From positions 248,001-312,000 of the forward strand of contig JAKAUC010000013.1 of the NCBI GenBank assembly GCA_021827865.1: 64,000 nucleotides of DNA, written 5' to 3'. The notes beneath the pieces were generated by a model that was given only the letters and a program-made list of their open reading frames with translations, was not told the DNA's origin and searched no databases. The stretch comes from an archaeon (GTDB lineage Archaea > Thermoproteota > Nitrososphaeria > Nitrososphaerales > Gagatemarchaeaceae). Of the stretch, positions 15,359-24,556 are shown piece by piece. A program made the translations under genes and the position numbers. Position 1 is the stretch's first letter; each line of letters begins with the position of its first letter.

Positions 15359-16726
15359 ATGCCCCCCCGGCTCACATGCTACGGAGGCGTCGGCGAGATC
15401 GGCGGGAACAAGTTCCTGCTGGAGGACAAGGGGGTCAAGGTAGTGCTCGACTTTGGGACAGGGTTCGCGGACGGCGCAGACTACTTCGACGGGAACATCT
15501 CACCGAGGACGGTCAACGGGGCCGGAGACCTGTTCGAGTTCGGGCTCCTCCCAGAGATCCCGGGCCTGTACTCCGAGAGGGCGCTCCAGAACACCCGCCT
15601 GCGATACGGCGAACCCGAGGTGGACGCCATAGTCCTCAGCCACTACCACTCGGACCACACTGGACGGATCGCCTACACCGACCCGAAGATACCTGTCTAC
15701 TGCGGAGAGACCACGTCTCTCATCCACGAGGCGTACAGCGACTCGAAGAGCTCCCCCCTCGACGGCCACGAGATCAGGAAGTTCAGGACCGGGGAGAGGT
15801 TCAGGGTCGGGCCCATGGAGTTCGTTCCCGTCCACGTCGACCACTCCATCCCCGGAGCCTACGGATTCGTAGTGCGCACGAGCGAAGGGACCCTGGCGTA
15901 CACGGGCGACTTTAGGTTTCACGGCCGCGCGGGCAAGATGACCTTGGACTTCATCGAAGCAGCCAGCAAGGAGAGGCCCGACGTCCTCCTGACCGAGGGG
16001 ACCAGGGTCGGCCAGGGGGACGGGAAGTCGGGGATGTCGGAGAGGGCGGTCCTCGAGGAGGCGCGAAGGCTTGTCGGCGGCGCCAAGGCCCTCGTGTTCT
16101 CGTCGTTCCGGGGGAACGACGTCGACCGGGTCAACACGTTCTTCGACGCTTGCCAGAGCACCGGGCGGAGGCTCGTCGTGTCGATGAAGATCGCGGTGAT
16201 CCTGGAGAAGTTGGCGGCGGACCGGAAGCTGAAGGTACCGAGGGTGGGGAAGGACGTAGACGTCTATGTGAAGAGGAAGAGGACCGGCGGAATCGAAGAC
16301 TCGGACTACTTCAAGTGGGAGAGGGAGTTTCTGAGTCGCGGGGTCACAGCGGCCGACGTGAGGAAGGGCCAGAAGGACTACTTCCTCCACCTCGAATCCT
16401 GGGACTTCCCGGAGCTCATAGACATCAAACCCGACAGCGGAGGGACGTACATACACTCGGCGACCGAGGCTTACAACGAGGAAGGCGAGAAGGAGGAGGG
16501 GGTGATCAAGAACTGGGTCCGCCACGTAGGCTTCAGGTACGCCCAGCTACACGCGTCCGGCCACGCGCCTGAGGAGGAGGTGTTCTCCCTGGTGGACAGG
16601 GTGGGCGCCGCCAGGGTCGTCCCCATCCACACCGAGCATCCGGACGCGTTCGCGCCGAAGGCCAGTCGGAGAGAGCGGAGGGTCGCGGTCCCCGCCAAGG
16701 GGAGACCCATAGTGATAGGCGCCTAG
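15359..16726 (+). CDS. Archaeal RNase J-like metallo-beta-lactamase nuclease
   Basis: The 455-residue protein has an MBL fold: GGVGEIGGNKFLLED at the N-terminus, the zinc motif HYHSDH at 95-100, further ligands in HVDHSIPGAYGF and AYTGDFRFHG, and the C-terminal metal-binding HASGHAP and PIHTEHP typical of the RNase J/CPSF beta-CASP group. A compact beta-CASP-like domain with VFSSFRGNDVDR lies between. It is expected to process or degrade RNA, probably as a 5'-3' exonuclease. A GATTAATTA box near 15328 gives leaderless spacing to the ATG. The HAD gene follows after 14 bases. Confidence 0.8.
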   Translation: MPPRLTCYGGVGEIGGNKFLLEDKGVKVVLDFGTGFADGADYFDGNISPRTVNGAGDLFEFGLLPEIPGLYSERALQNTRLRYGEPEVDAIVLSHYHSDHTGRIAYTDPKIPVYCGETTSLIHEAYSDSKSSPLDGHEIRKFRTGERFRVGPMEFVPVHVDHSIPGAYGFVVRTSEGTLAYTGDFRFHGRAGKMTLDFIEAASKERPDVLLTEGTRVGQGDGKSGMSERAVLEEARRLVGGAKALVFSSFRGNDVDRVNTFFDACQSTGRRLVVSMKIAVILEKLAADRKLKVPRVGKDVDVYVKRKRTGGIEDSDYFKWEREFLSRGVTAADVRKGQKDYFLHLESWDFPELIDIKPDSGGTYIHSATEAYNEEGEKEEGVIKNWVRHVGFRYAQLHASGHAPEEEVFSLVDRVGAARVVPIHTEHPDAFAPKASRRERRVAVPAKGRPIVIGA

Positions 16727-16740
16727 GCAGGGTCCGCGTC

Positions 16741-17337
16741 TTGCCAACCTTGCTCTGCGACGTCGGCGGAGTGCTGATCGAGAACCCGTGGGTGAAGATG
16801 TCCGAAGAGATCGGTCGAAAGCTCGGCGTGGACCCAGGGGAGGTACTCAGGCTGCTCATGGGGCTCAGCAGGAGGCTCGACAGCGGGGAGCTTGCCCTGA
16901 GGCAGTTCCATCATGCGCTGGTTGCCGCCCTCGGGGCCGACTACCCGTTTCCCCAGCTCGAGGAGCGCCTGGACGCCGCCCTGAAGAAGAACCGGGCGGT
17001 GTGGGACTCGGTCCAGGAACTGGGACGAACGGAGGGCTGGCAGGTAGTGGCCCTGAGCAACATGTCCAGGGAGGTGTGGGGCTCCCTCCAGAGGAAGTTC
17101 GGAATCGGCGCCCTCTTCGCCTCCGTCGTCCTGTCGTTCGAGCACGGGGTCCTCAAGCCTGACCCGGCGATCTACGCCCTGGCGCTGAAGCAGGCAAAGG
17201 CGCGCGCAGACGAGTGCATCTTCGTCGACGACGTGGAAGAGAACGTCGAGGCGGCCGCGTCCCTCGGGATAACGCCGTACCTGGCGAGGCGGCCGCGGGA
17301 GACTGCGGACTTCATCAGGTCCCTGGGGACCCGCTAG
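16741..17337 (+). CDS. HAD-like hydrolase with altered motif I
   Basis: A 198-residue HAD subfamily IA protein: LLCDVGGVLIENPW replaces the usual DxDGT, so the nucleophile Asp is kept but the second Asp is Gly. Motif II VALSNMS, Lys in GVLKPDPAIY, and motif IV FVDDVEENVEAA follow. The DxGGV form is common in the epoxide-hydrolase-like/YihX branch of HADs, some of which are still phosphatases. TTG start. It lies 14 bases after the RNase J-like gene on the same strand. Confidence 0.75.
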   Translation: MPTLLCDVGGVLIENPWVKMSEEIGRKLGVDPGEVLRLLMGLSRRLDSGELALRQFHHALVAALGADYPFPQLEERLDAALKKNRAVWDSVQELGRTEGWQVVALSNMSREVWGSLQRKFGIGALFASVVLSFEHGVLKPDPAIYALALKQAKARADECIFVDDVEENVEAAASLGITPYLARRPRETADFIRSLGTR

Positions 17338-17405
17338 GCGCCGGGCCCAGTCCCGACAGACGAGGAAAGTCAGGTTAAGAAGCACCCCGCGCGCGGGCCG
17401 AGGCC

Positions 17406-18845
17406 ATGGGAACCCAGGAAGCGAGGGACCTCGCCGAGGCGGCGGTCTCGAAGGCGCTGAAGGCGGGGGCGTCCTACGCCGAGGCCAGGGTGCAGGCGAC
17501 CTGGGAGAGGGAGTTCGGGCTCAAGAACGGGGAGCCGCAGCCGTCTATATTCGTGGAGGGGTACGGCATAGGCATCAGGGTGATCGCCGGGGGTGCGCTC
17601 GGTTTCGCCGCGACCAACGACATGCGGAGGCGGACGGTGGCCGAGGTGGCGGCCAAGGCGGTGAGGCTGGCGAAGGCGTCCGCCGTGGTGCTGCGGCGGC
17701 CAGTGGTCTTCGACCCCGCCAGGCCCGCCAAGAAGCGGTGGGCTGCCCCTGAGACCGAGAAGATCGAGAACGCGGACTCCGCCTGGCTGAGGGGGGTGCT
17801 GGTGGACATTGACGGCAGGATCTCTGAAGGGAGGGCCGGGGTGAGTCTGCCAGGGAGGCTCCTCTACCTTTCGGCCGAGCTGCAGGAGAGATACTTCGTC
17901 AACAGCGAAGGCGCCAGGGTGGTGGGCCGGGTCCCGCGAGTGAGCTTCGGCTGCTCCCTCACTGCCATGGAAGGGGGCGCAACCGCCCAGAGGTTCATCC
18001 AGCAGGGGGAGACCGGGGGGCTCGAGGTGGTCAAGAGGATCGGCCTCGCCGAGAAGGTGGTCGAGGAGGCGAGGGCCATGGGGAAGGTGCTGAAGGCCTC
18101 GGGGATGCCCCCGACAGACCCGGTGGACGTCGTGCTGAGCCCTGAGCTCTCGGGCATCGCCGCCCACGAGTCGGTTGGGCACCCGCAGGAGGCGGACAGG
18201 GTCCTTGGGAGGGAGGGCGCCCAGGCGGGAGAATCATACCTGAAGGCGGACAGCCTCGGCAGGAAGATAGGGAGCGAAGAGGCGAACGTGAGCGACGACC
18301 CCACCCTGCTGCACTCCAATGGATACGTCCCGGTGGACGACGAGGGGGTGGCGGCGAAGAAGCGCCTTCTGATCAAGGGAGGGGTGATCAACGAGTTCCT
18401 GCAGAACAGGGCGACGGCCGAGCAGTTCGGGGTGAGGAGCAACGGGGCGGCGAGGGCCGTCTCCTTCGACAGGGAGCCGATCATCAGGATGTCGAACACA
18501 TTCGTGGAGCCGGGGGACTACTCCACCGATGAGATATTCAAGGAGGTGAAGCATGGCGTCTTCTTCAAGACGTTCACCGAGTGGAACATAGACGACAAGA
18601 GGCTGAACCAGAGGTACGTGGCGCTGGAGGCCTACCTCATTGAGCACGGCGAGCTGAAGGGGCTGGTCAAGGCACCGGTCTTGGAGATCACCACGCCCAG
18701 GCTCTGGGGGAGCGTGAAGGCCAGGAGCAGGCACATGGAGTTCGAGGCCGCCACCTGCGGGAAGGGGGACCCGATGCAGGGCGCGCCGGTGTGGACCGGC
18801 GGGCCGGAGACGCTGCTGACCGGGATAAGGCTGGGGGCGAGGTAG
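17406..18845 (+). CDS. tldD: TldD metalloprotease subunit
   Basis: The 479-residue protein carries the TldD zinc motif HESVGH at 254-259 and DDEGVAAKK, then AVSFDREPIIRMSNT near the C-terminus. With TldE it forms a heterodimeric metalloprotease that in bacteria cleaves unfolded peptides and modified peptide precursors. The tldE gene starts two bases after its stop, so they are cotranscribed. A GGTTAAGAAG box at ~17371-17379 gives leaderless spacing to the ATG. Confidence 0.93.
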   Translation: MGTQEARDLAEAAVSKALKAGASYAEARVQATWEREFGLKNGEPQPSIFVEGYGIGIRVIAGGALGFAATNDMRRRTVAEVAAKAVRLAKASAVVLRRPVVFDPARPAKKRWAAPETEKIENADSAWLRGVLVDIDGRISEGRAGVSLPGRLLYLSAELQERYFVNSEGARVVGRVPRVSFGCSLTAMEGGATAQRFIQQGETGGLEVVKRIGLAEKVVEEARAMGKVLKASGMPPTDPVDVVLSPELSGIAAHESVGHPQEADRVLGREGAQAGESYLKADSLGRKIGSEEANVSDDPTLLHSNGYVPVDDEGVAAKKRLLIKGGVINEFLQNRATAEQFGVRSNGAARAVSFDREPIIRMSNTFVEPGDYSTDEIFKEVKHGVFFKTFTEWNIDDKRLNQRYVALEAYLIEHGELKGLVKAPVLEITTPRLWGSVKARSRHMEFEAATCGKGDPMQGAPVWTGGPETLLTGIRLGAR

Positions 18846-18847
18846 CC

Positions 18848-20176
18848 ATGGACCTTGAAGAGCTGAACCGCCTGGCGGTCCGCACGGCCGAGGCGCTGAA
18901 GGTCGACGACGCGGTGGCGCTCAGCGCCCGAGGGGCAGACAGCATGATACGGTTCGCCGACAACTCGGCGACCGTCGTCAACAGGGTCGAGGAAGCGGAG
19001 CTGACGGTGTATCTGGCGAAGGACAGGAGGAGGGCGATCGCGGCTACATCGAACCTCTCCTCGGCGGCGGTGAAGAAGTTCGTGAAGGACCTATTCGCGT
19101 CCATGAAGGGGCTCCCCCAGGGGGAGTACGTCCCTCTCCCCGAAAGAGCGGTGAAGTACGGCCAGAGGGGCGGCTTCGACAGGAGCCTGGGCGACTCGGA
19201 GGAGAGGCTCCCCGAGCTGGCCAGGGCGGCCATAGACTCCTCCCTTGACGCGGGGGGGAAGAGGTCGGCGGGGGTAATCAGCGCGGGGAGGGTGACGGTC
19301 GCCATACTGACCTCGTCCGGCACCAGCGGCTCCGACTCGAGGACTGCCATCACGCTGAACATCAGGTCCTTCGGCGAGGGCGAAGCGAGCGGCCACGGGC
19401 TCTCGTGCTCGGCAGACCTGCGGGGGTTCGACCCGGCAGAGGCTGGGAGGAGGGCCGGTGAGGGCGCCAAGAGGATGCGGCAGGCTGCGGAACCGGAGGC
19501 TGGGAAGTACGAGGTCCTGCTGAGCCCGACCGTGGCCTCGAACCTCATCGAGACCGTCGCCGGGGCTGCGTCTGCGTTCTCGGTCGACGCGGGGACTTCG
19601 TATCTCGCTGAGAAGCTCGGGAAGGAGGTCGCCGCGCCGTCCTTCAGCCTGACCGACCACGGGGTGACGAAGGGAGGCCTCGGAGGGCGGGCGTTCGACG
19701 ACGAAGGGTCCCCCACGAGGACCAACAAGATCATAGAAGCCGGGGTCCTGCGAGGATACCTGCACAACCTCACCACGGCCAAGAAGTGGGGGTCGGAGAC
19801 GACGGGGAACGCCGGGCTCATCGCCCCTCACCCGTGGAACTTGGAGGTGGGCGAGGGTGACTCGAGCTACGACGAGATGGTCAAGGAGATGAAGAAGGGG
19901 ATCGTGCTCACGAGCAACTGGTATACCAGGTTCAAGAACTACAGGACCGGGGAGTTCTCCACGGTGCCCAGGGATGGGGCGTACCTCGTGGAGAACGGGG
20001 AGATCACGAAGTCGCTGAAGGGGATGCGCGCCGGGGACGACCAGCAGAGGCTGCTCACCGCGGTCAGGCTCCTGTCGAAGGAGCGCGAATGGATCCAGTG
20101 GTGGGAGGTCGACACCCCCACCCTTTGCCCCTGGGTCCTCGTCGACGGCGTCAGCATCACCCGGGCCTACGGCTAG
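18848..20176 (+). CDS. tldE: TldE/PmbA subunit of the TldD-TldE protease
   Basis: This 442-residue partner lacks the HExxxH zinc motif but has the TldE hallmarks: VEVLLSPTVASNLIE-like sequence near 220, FSLTDHGVTKGGLGGRAFDDEG, and the C-terminal region EWIQWWEVDTPTLCPWVLVD. ATG 18848 is used, two bases after tldD, because upstream in-frame sequence overlaps the tldD 3' end. It convergently faces trpB, 12 bases away. Confidence 0.92.
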   Translation: MDLEELNRLAVRTAEALKVDDAVALSARGADSMIRFADNSATVVNRVEEAELTVYLAKDRRRAIAATSNLSSAAVKKFVKDLFASMKGLPQGEYVPLPERAVKYGQRGGFDRSLGDSEERLPELARAAIDSSLDAGGKRSAGVISAGRVTVAILTSSGTSGSDSRTAITLNIRSFGEGEASGHGLSCSADLRGFDPAEAGRRAGEGAKRMRQAAEPEAGKYEVLLSPTVASNLIETVAGAASAFSVDAGTSYLAEKLGKEVAAPSFSLTDHGVTKGGLGGRAFDDEGSPTRTNKIIEAGVLRGYLHNLTTAKKWGSETTGNAGLIAPHPWNLEVGEGDSSYDEMVKEMKKGIVLTSNWYTRFKNYRTGEFSTVPRDGAYLVENGEITKSLKGMRAGDDQQRLLTAVRLLSKEREWIQWWEVDTPTLCPWVLVDGVSITRAYG

Positions 20177-20188
20177 GCCTCCGGCGAC

Positions 20189-21556
20189 TCAGGGGACTGC
20201 CGGGAGGGCCTGGAGCGCCTGGGCCAGGGCGCCCTCGTCCGGCTCGTAGTCCACCAGCCTGTTGGCGAGTTTGTCCTCGTAGGCCTTCAGGTCGAGGAGG
20301 CCGTGGCCGCTGAGGTTGAACAGGATGGTCTTCGCCTCGTTCTTCCGCTTGCACTCGAGCGCGAGGTCGATGGCCGCCTTCACCGCGTGGTTGGACTCGG
20401 GGGCCGGGACTATGCCCTCCGTCTGGGCCATGAGGATGCCCGCCTCCATCACCTCGTTCTGGGAGTAGGCGACGCTCCGCATGTAGCCTTTGTCGATGAG
20501 CATGCACATGGAGGGCGCCTTGCCGTGGTACCTCAGCCCACCCGCGTGGATCGGGGGGCACTGGTAGGTGTGCCCGACGGTATGCATCTTGAGTAGCGGC
20601 GTCATCTCGCCGGCGTCCGCGAAGTCATACCTGTAGGCTCCGCGGGTGGTCGAAGGGACAGCCTTCGGCTCGGACGCCACGAACTCCGCTTCGCTCTTCC
20701 CCCGGAGCTTGTCCCTCATGAAGGGATAGGCCAGACCGGCGTAGTTGCTCCCTCCGCCGATGCACCCGACGATGTAGTCTGGGTCTTCGCCGAACTCCTC
20801 CATCTGGAGCTTCGCCTCCTGCCCTATCACCGACTGGTGGGTGAGGACGTGGTTGAGGACGCTCCCCAGGGCGTACTTCGTGTTGTCGTGGGTCACGCAG
20901 TCCTCCACCGCCTCGCTGATGGCGATGCCCAGGCTCCCGGGGTGATGCGGATCCTTCTCGAGGAACTTCTTCCCGGCGTTGGTCCTGGGGCTCGGCGAGG
21001 AGTGGACCTCCGCTCCATACACCTCCATGAGCGTCCGGCGATACGGCTTCTGCTCGAAGCTGCTCCTCGTCATGTACACCGTCAGGTCGATGTCGAAGAG
21101 GGCGGTCGCCAGGGCCAGGGCGCTCCCCCACTGTCCGGCTCCCGTCTCGGTGGTCAGGCGCTCCGTCCCTTCCTTCCTGTGGTAGTACGCCTGGGCTATG
21201 GCCGTGTTCGGCTTGTGGCTCCCGGCCGGGTTGAGGTCTTCGCGCTTGAAGAATATCTTGGCCGGCGTCTTCAGCTTCGCCTCCAGGCGGGTGGCCCTGT
21301 AGAGAGGGGTCGGCCTTCCGAGCCTGAGGTACGCTTCCCTGACCTCGTCGGGTATCGGGATGAACTCCTGGGTGGAGACCTCCTGCATCACGCACTCCTT
21401 TGCGAAGAGTCTGAGGAGGGGCTCCGGGGACATGGGCTGCATCGTCCGCGGGTCCAGGGGCGGAGGGAGGGGCTCAGGGAGGTCGTGTTGTATGTTGTAG
21501 TATGCCGCCGGGAGCTTATCGGACGAAAGGACAGCCTTCAGCTGCGTTGCGCTCAT
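20189..21556 (-). CDS. trpB: Tryptophan synthase beta chain, TrpB2 type
   Basis: The 455-residue protein is the longer TrpB2 form: an extended N-terminal LPEPLPPPLDP segment, GRPTPLYRATRLE, the PLP lysine in AGSHKPNTA, ETGAGQWG, the phosphate-binding CIGGGSNYAGL and a C-terminal FNLSGHGLLDL. TrpB2 enzymes make tryptophan from indole (or phosphoserine and indole) and often act without a TrpA partner; no trpA is seen nearby. A GATTTAACC box at ~21580-21588 on the minus strand gives leaderless spacing. It is divergent from an HTH-ACT regulator, a plausible tryptophan sensor. Confidence 0.95.
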   Translation of the reverse strand: MSATQLKAVLSSDKLPAAYYNIQHDLPEPLPPPLDPRTMQPMSPEPLLRLFAKECVMQEVSTQEFIPIPDEVREAYLRLGRPTPLYRATRLEAKLKTPAKIFFKREDLNPAGSHKPNTAIAQAYYHRKEGTERLTTETGAGQWGSALALATALFDIDLTVYMTRSSFEQKPYRRTLMEVYGAEVHSSPSPRTNAGKKFLEKDPHHPGSLGIAISEAVEDCVTHDNTKYALGSVLNHVLTHQSVIGQEAKLQMEEFGEDPDYIVGCIGGGSNYAGLAYPFMRDKLRGKSEAEFVASEPKAVPSTTRGAYRYDFADAGEMTPLLKMHTVGHTYQCPPIHAGGLRYHGKAPSMCMLIDKGYMRSVAYSQNEVMEAGILMAQTEGIVPAPESNHAVKAAIDLALECKRKNEAKTILFNLSGHGLLDLKAYEDKLANRLVDYEPDEGALAQALQALPAVP

Positions 21557-21669
21557 GGTCCGAGACCCCTTCCGGGGGGTTAAATCGAATCGTGCCCGAA
21601 ACTGTGCATCGGGTTCCGCGTTCGGGCCAGGCGGAAACGCTCAATAGCGCACAATTCAGGACATGGCTC
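21557..21669. promoter_or_regulatory. Divergent promoter region trpB / ACT regulator with inverted repeat
   Basis: Contains a minus-strand TATA-like box at 21580-21588 for trpB and a weaker TCAATAG at ~21640-21646 for the rightward gene. Between them GCCCGAA (21594-21600) and TTCGGGC (21621-21627) form a 7-bp inverted repeat spaced about 27 bases centre to centre. It may be an operator for the adjacent HTH-ACT regulator. Confidence 0.4.
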
Positions 21670-22176
21670 GTGTGGCCTAGCATCAGGAAGCAGTTCGAGA
21701 GGCAGGTGGTCAGGCCAGACATCGTGAGGAAGATGATAGAGTGCGGGATGAAGGTATCCGAGGACGAGAAGATCTACGTCGGCGACGTGGAGGTCGGATT
21801 CACGGCCGTCGCCAGGGCCGTCAACGTGGACAGGAGGGTGGTGAAGCAGACGGTGCAGCAGATACGGCAGAACCGCTACCTCTACTCCCTCTTCTCCAAG
21901 ACCGCCCCCCTGGGGACCAGCCTCGTCGACGTCGTGAACCTTCTCGGCTACACGGCGCTGGTGATTCAGGCCGACCCCAAGTCCCCGGGGATCATGGCCG
22001 CGGTCGCCGAAATTTTGTCGCGCCACGGCACGGTCGTGAGGCAGGCGGTCGCCGAGGACCCAGAGATGGTGCAAGACGCGAAGATGACCCTGGTGATCGA
22101 GGGGCAGCTCAACGGGCAGGTCATAGAGGAGCTTCATGGCCTGAAGGACGTGCGGAGCATAAAGATCCTGAAGTAG
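21670..22176 (+). CDS. HTH-ACT predicted regulator of amino acid metabolism (COG2150 type)
   Basis: The 168-residue protein has an N-terminal HTH region (VEVGFTAVARAVNVDRRVVK) and a C-terminal ACT domain (DVVNLLGYTALVIQADPKSPGIMA, then AVAEILSRHGTVVRQAV). ACT domains bind amino acids, so it should act as an amino-acid-responsive regulator. GTG 21670 is chosen because upstream in-frame codons lack family-like sequence. It lies divergently opposite trpB and one base before a PfkB kinase, suggesting it regulates trpB and is cotranscribed with the kinase. Confidence 0.78.
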   Translation: MWPSIRKQFERQVVRPDIVRKMIECGMKVSEDEKIYVGDVEVGFTAVARAVNVDRRVVKQTVQQIRQNRYLYSLFSKTAPLGTSLVDVVNLLGYTALVIQADPKSPGIMAAVAEILSRHGTVVRQAVAEDPEMVQDAKMTLVIEGQLNGQVIEELHGLKDVRSIKILK

Positions 22177-22177
22177 G

Positions 22178-23134
22178 ATGCCCCGCAGGTTCGACGTCGC
22201 CGTGATGCACGACTACTTCGTGGACAGGCTGGTCCACGTCAGCGGGCTCGGGAAGACCATGGCTGGGGTCGCGGAGAAGGCCGCGTCCGGAGGGGGCGGC
22301 ATCCATGGGACCGGGCAGGAGGAGATCAGAGGGGGGAACGCCGTCAACCTCGCTCACGCCCTCGCCATGCTGGGCCTGAGGACGCTGCTGATCACGCACT
22401 GCGAGCCAGCCCACGAGCACCTCCTCAGGAGCGCGTTCAAGGGGCTGAAGGCCGACCTGAGGGTGAAGCCGCTCCCCGCGGGGCTGACCGTCGCCTTCGA
22501 AGAGAGCGTGAACGTGATGCTGTCTGACGGGAGGGGGGCTTCGGATTTCGGCCCCGCGGCCCTCGATGAGGAGGACTGGGGGCGCCTCGAGGACGCGAGG
22601 GTGGTCTGCTCGGTCAACTGGGCGGCGAACCGACGCGGGACCGAGCTGCTGCAGGGACTGAGGAGGCGCCTGGGGCCCGAGAAAACTATCTACATAGACC
22701 CCGCCGACTTCAGGGACAGGCTGGACAAGTTCAGGGAGCTCGCCAGGCTCATCTCGAAGGGGGGGCTCGTAGACTGGATCAGCATGAACGAGTTCGAGAG
22801 TCAAGCGGCTGCCACGGCGCTTGGGATAGAGTCCGCGGACAGGGCATCGAGGTGCGTCTCACTCGCGAGGGCCCTCGGGGTGGTGTTCGACATGCACTGC
22901 GTCGACGGCGCATATACCAGCGAGGGGACGAGGGTGACAGGGTGCCCCACCAGGGTGATCCGGACGCGCCGCCTCACGGGGGCGGGGGACGTCTGGGATG
23001 CGGCGTCGATCTATGGGAGGCTGAAGGAGATGGACGAGCCAGGGCGCCTTAGGTTCGCCAACAGGGCGGCGAAGCTCTATCTGGAAGCGAAGGAGCCCCT
23101 ACCCCCTACGCTGTCGCAGCTGAAGGTTTCCTAG
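22178..23134 (+). CDS. PfkB-family carbohydrate kinase
   Basis: The 318-residue product has the ribokinase-fold: a glycine-rich RGGNAVNLAHALAMLG near residue 50, DWISMNEFES (kinase signature), and LTGAGDVWDAAS with the catalytic Asp near 271. It should phosphorylate a sugar, sugar-nucleoside or related alcohol with ATP or ADP. Its start follows the stop of the ACT regulator by one base, so it is in the same operon, but substrate and link to amino-acid metabolism are unclear. Confidence 0.82.
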   Translation: MPRRFDVAVMHDYFVDRLVHVSGLGKTMAGVAEKAASGGGGIHGTGQEEIRGGNAVNLAHALAMLGLRTLLITHCEPAHEHLLRSAFKGLKADLRVKPLPAGLTVAFEESVNVMLSDGRGASDFGPAALDEEDWGRLEDARVVCSVNWAANRRGTELLQGLRRRLGPEKTIYIDPADFRDRLDKFRELARLISKGGLVDWISMNEFESQAAATALGIESADRASRCVSLARALGVVFDMHCVDGAYTSEGTRVTGCPTRVIRTRRLTGAGDVWDAASIYGRLKEMDEPGRLRFANRAAKLYLEAKEPLPPTLSQLKVS

Positions 23135-23136
23135 CT

Positions 23137-23664
23137 CTACTTCTCCAGCATCCTCGAGAAGGTCCATGAGACGGTGTTGAGGATTTCGTTGAGCCTCGCC
23201 TTGTCTCTGTAGTTCTCTATTATCAGCTTCCCGACGGACCCGTTGACCTCCTCCACGTCGAACTTCAGCCCTCCCCCCTTTGCGAGCTTCCCTCCCCGCT
23301 CGAGCTCCTCGTCCTTGGCCTTCATCCCCTCCAGGATCTTGCCGAGGAGGAAGGACTTGAACGGCGGGGTGGTCGCCTTCAGGACGACCCCCGAGGGCTC
23401 CACGGCCACTGCGTCCGAGGTTATCGTCGCGACGGCGATGACGTCGCCCCCCTTGTCACGCTTCAGCTCTCGCACCTCGGGGACCTCCTTGGACTCGGCG
23501 AGCAACTCGATGGCGGGCTTGAAGGTGGTGGCCCTGAGAGTGGCGTCGACGTAGCCCAGGGTCTCGTTGAGCCTCCCGATCTCTTCCTGTAGCTGGGCTA
23601 TCCTCCCCTCGAGCCACAGCTTGAGCTCGGCGGCTTTCTTCACGTCCGTGTCGGCGGAGGACAT
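23137..23664 (-). CDS. Conserved hypothetical protein with N-terminal coiled coil
   Basis: The 175-residue protein opens with a charged helix (AAELKLWLEGRIAQLQEEIGRL) likely to form a coiled coil, followed by a beta-rich middle (VIAVATITSDAVAVEPSGVV) and a C-terminal alpha/beta part with VGKLIIENYRDKARLNEILN. It is soluble and has no signal peptide or catalytic motif. It converges on the PfkB gene with two bases between stop codons. It looks like a real archaeal gene, but I do not recognise its family. Confidence 0.65.
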   Translation of the reverse strand: MSSADTDVKKAAELKLWLEGRIAQLQEEIGRLNETLGYVDATLRATTFKPAIELLAESKEVPEVRELKRDKGGDVIAVATITSDAVAVEPSGVVLKATTPPFKSFLLGKILEGMKAKDEELERGGKLAKGGGLKFDVEEVNGSVGKLIIENYRDKARLNEILNTVSWTFSRMLEK

Positions 23665-23769
23665 CCATCAGAGTCCTGGGGTGTCGCGCTAAAAACGTTA
23701 GGCGGCGGCCGGGGCGGAGGGAGCCGGAGGGATGAAAGTGTTAAGACTCCGGGGGCGAGGGCCGCCCCG

Positions 23770-24498
23770 TTGCTGAGGCTGAAACGAAGGGCGTCGGTCG
23801 TCGCTTCAGCCGCAGTCTTCGCCGCGGTCTACGCGGTGCTGGGGACCATCCCGGTCTCGAGGCTGGTCCTCGGCGCGGGCAACTTCCTCACCGCGAGCAA
23901 CTTCATCACCCCCCTCGCGGGGATGATGTTCGGCCCCTATGTCGGTGGGTTCGCGGCCATCGTGGGGGACCTCCTCGACGTCTATGCGGGTGTCATCGCC
24001 TTCAACGGCACCGGCCTCTCCATCATGGCGGCCGACCTGGCCACGGTCGTGGTGGCCGGCCTCGCCTTCGGAGGGAGGAGGAAAGCTGCCCTGGCGGTCC
24101 CCCTCGCGGTCATCGTCCTGTACTGGGCCGACCCGATTTCGGTCCTCTTCGTCGGGCCCGTCCCGTTCACCTGGCTTCACATGGTCTCCGTGGTCCCCCT
24201 GGCCGTGGCCCTGGCTCTGGAGGGGTCGGGCAGGATGTCGAAGCTGAACCCCGCGTTCGTGGTCAGCGTCACATTCGCGGCCCTGCTCTGCGGGCAGCTG
24301 ACCGGGACCCTGGTCGGCCAGGAGCTCGCCGTCAGGGTGTTCGGGACGCTGTCGCTGGCGGCCTGGCAGGGGACGGTCAAGCTCTTCTTCCCCCTATACC
24401 CGGTGGAGCGCACGTTCTTCACGGCCGTGGGGTCTGCAGTGTCCCTCCCTGTCCTGCGCGCGCTGAAGCGGAGGCAGGTCGCGCAGCGGCCGCAGTGA
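23770..24498 (+). CDS. ECF-transporter S-component-like membrane protein
   Basis: The 242-residue protein has six hydrophobic segments with short loops. Its N-terminal half (VVASAAVFAAVYAVLGTIPV, then NFITPLAGMMFGPYVGG and AIVGDLLDVYAG) resembles substrate-binding S components of energy-coupling factor transporters for vitamins or queuosine precursors. The ATPase and T subunits are not in the window, so it would use shared energising modules. TTG start. The next gene is an isocitrate-dehydrogenase-family enzyme 31-58 bases downstream. Confidence 0.6.
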   Translation: MLRLKRRASVVASAAVFAAVYAVLGTIPVSRLVLGAGNFLTASNFITPLAGMMFGPYVGGFAAIVGDLLDVYAGVIAFNGTGLSIMAADLATVVVAGLAFGGRRKAALAVPLAVIVLYWADPISVLFVGPVPFTWLHMVSVVPLAVALALEGSGRMSKLNPAFVVSVTFAALLCGQLTGTLVGQELAVRVFGTLSLAAWQGTVKLFFPLYPVERTFFTAVGSAVSLPVLRALKRRQVAQRPQ

Positions 24499-24556
24499 GC
24501 GCCGCGGAGGATTTCGGGAGCACCCTTTAATGGACTTCAGGCCGGGGAGGAAATCC

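Noticed and set aside
15500-16525. Long antisense frame within the RNase J-like gene
   Set aside because: The plus-strand product has full MBL motifs; the antisense frame is a shadow.
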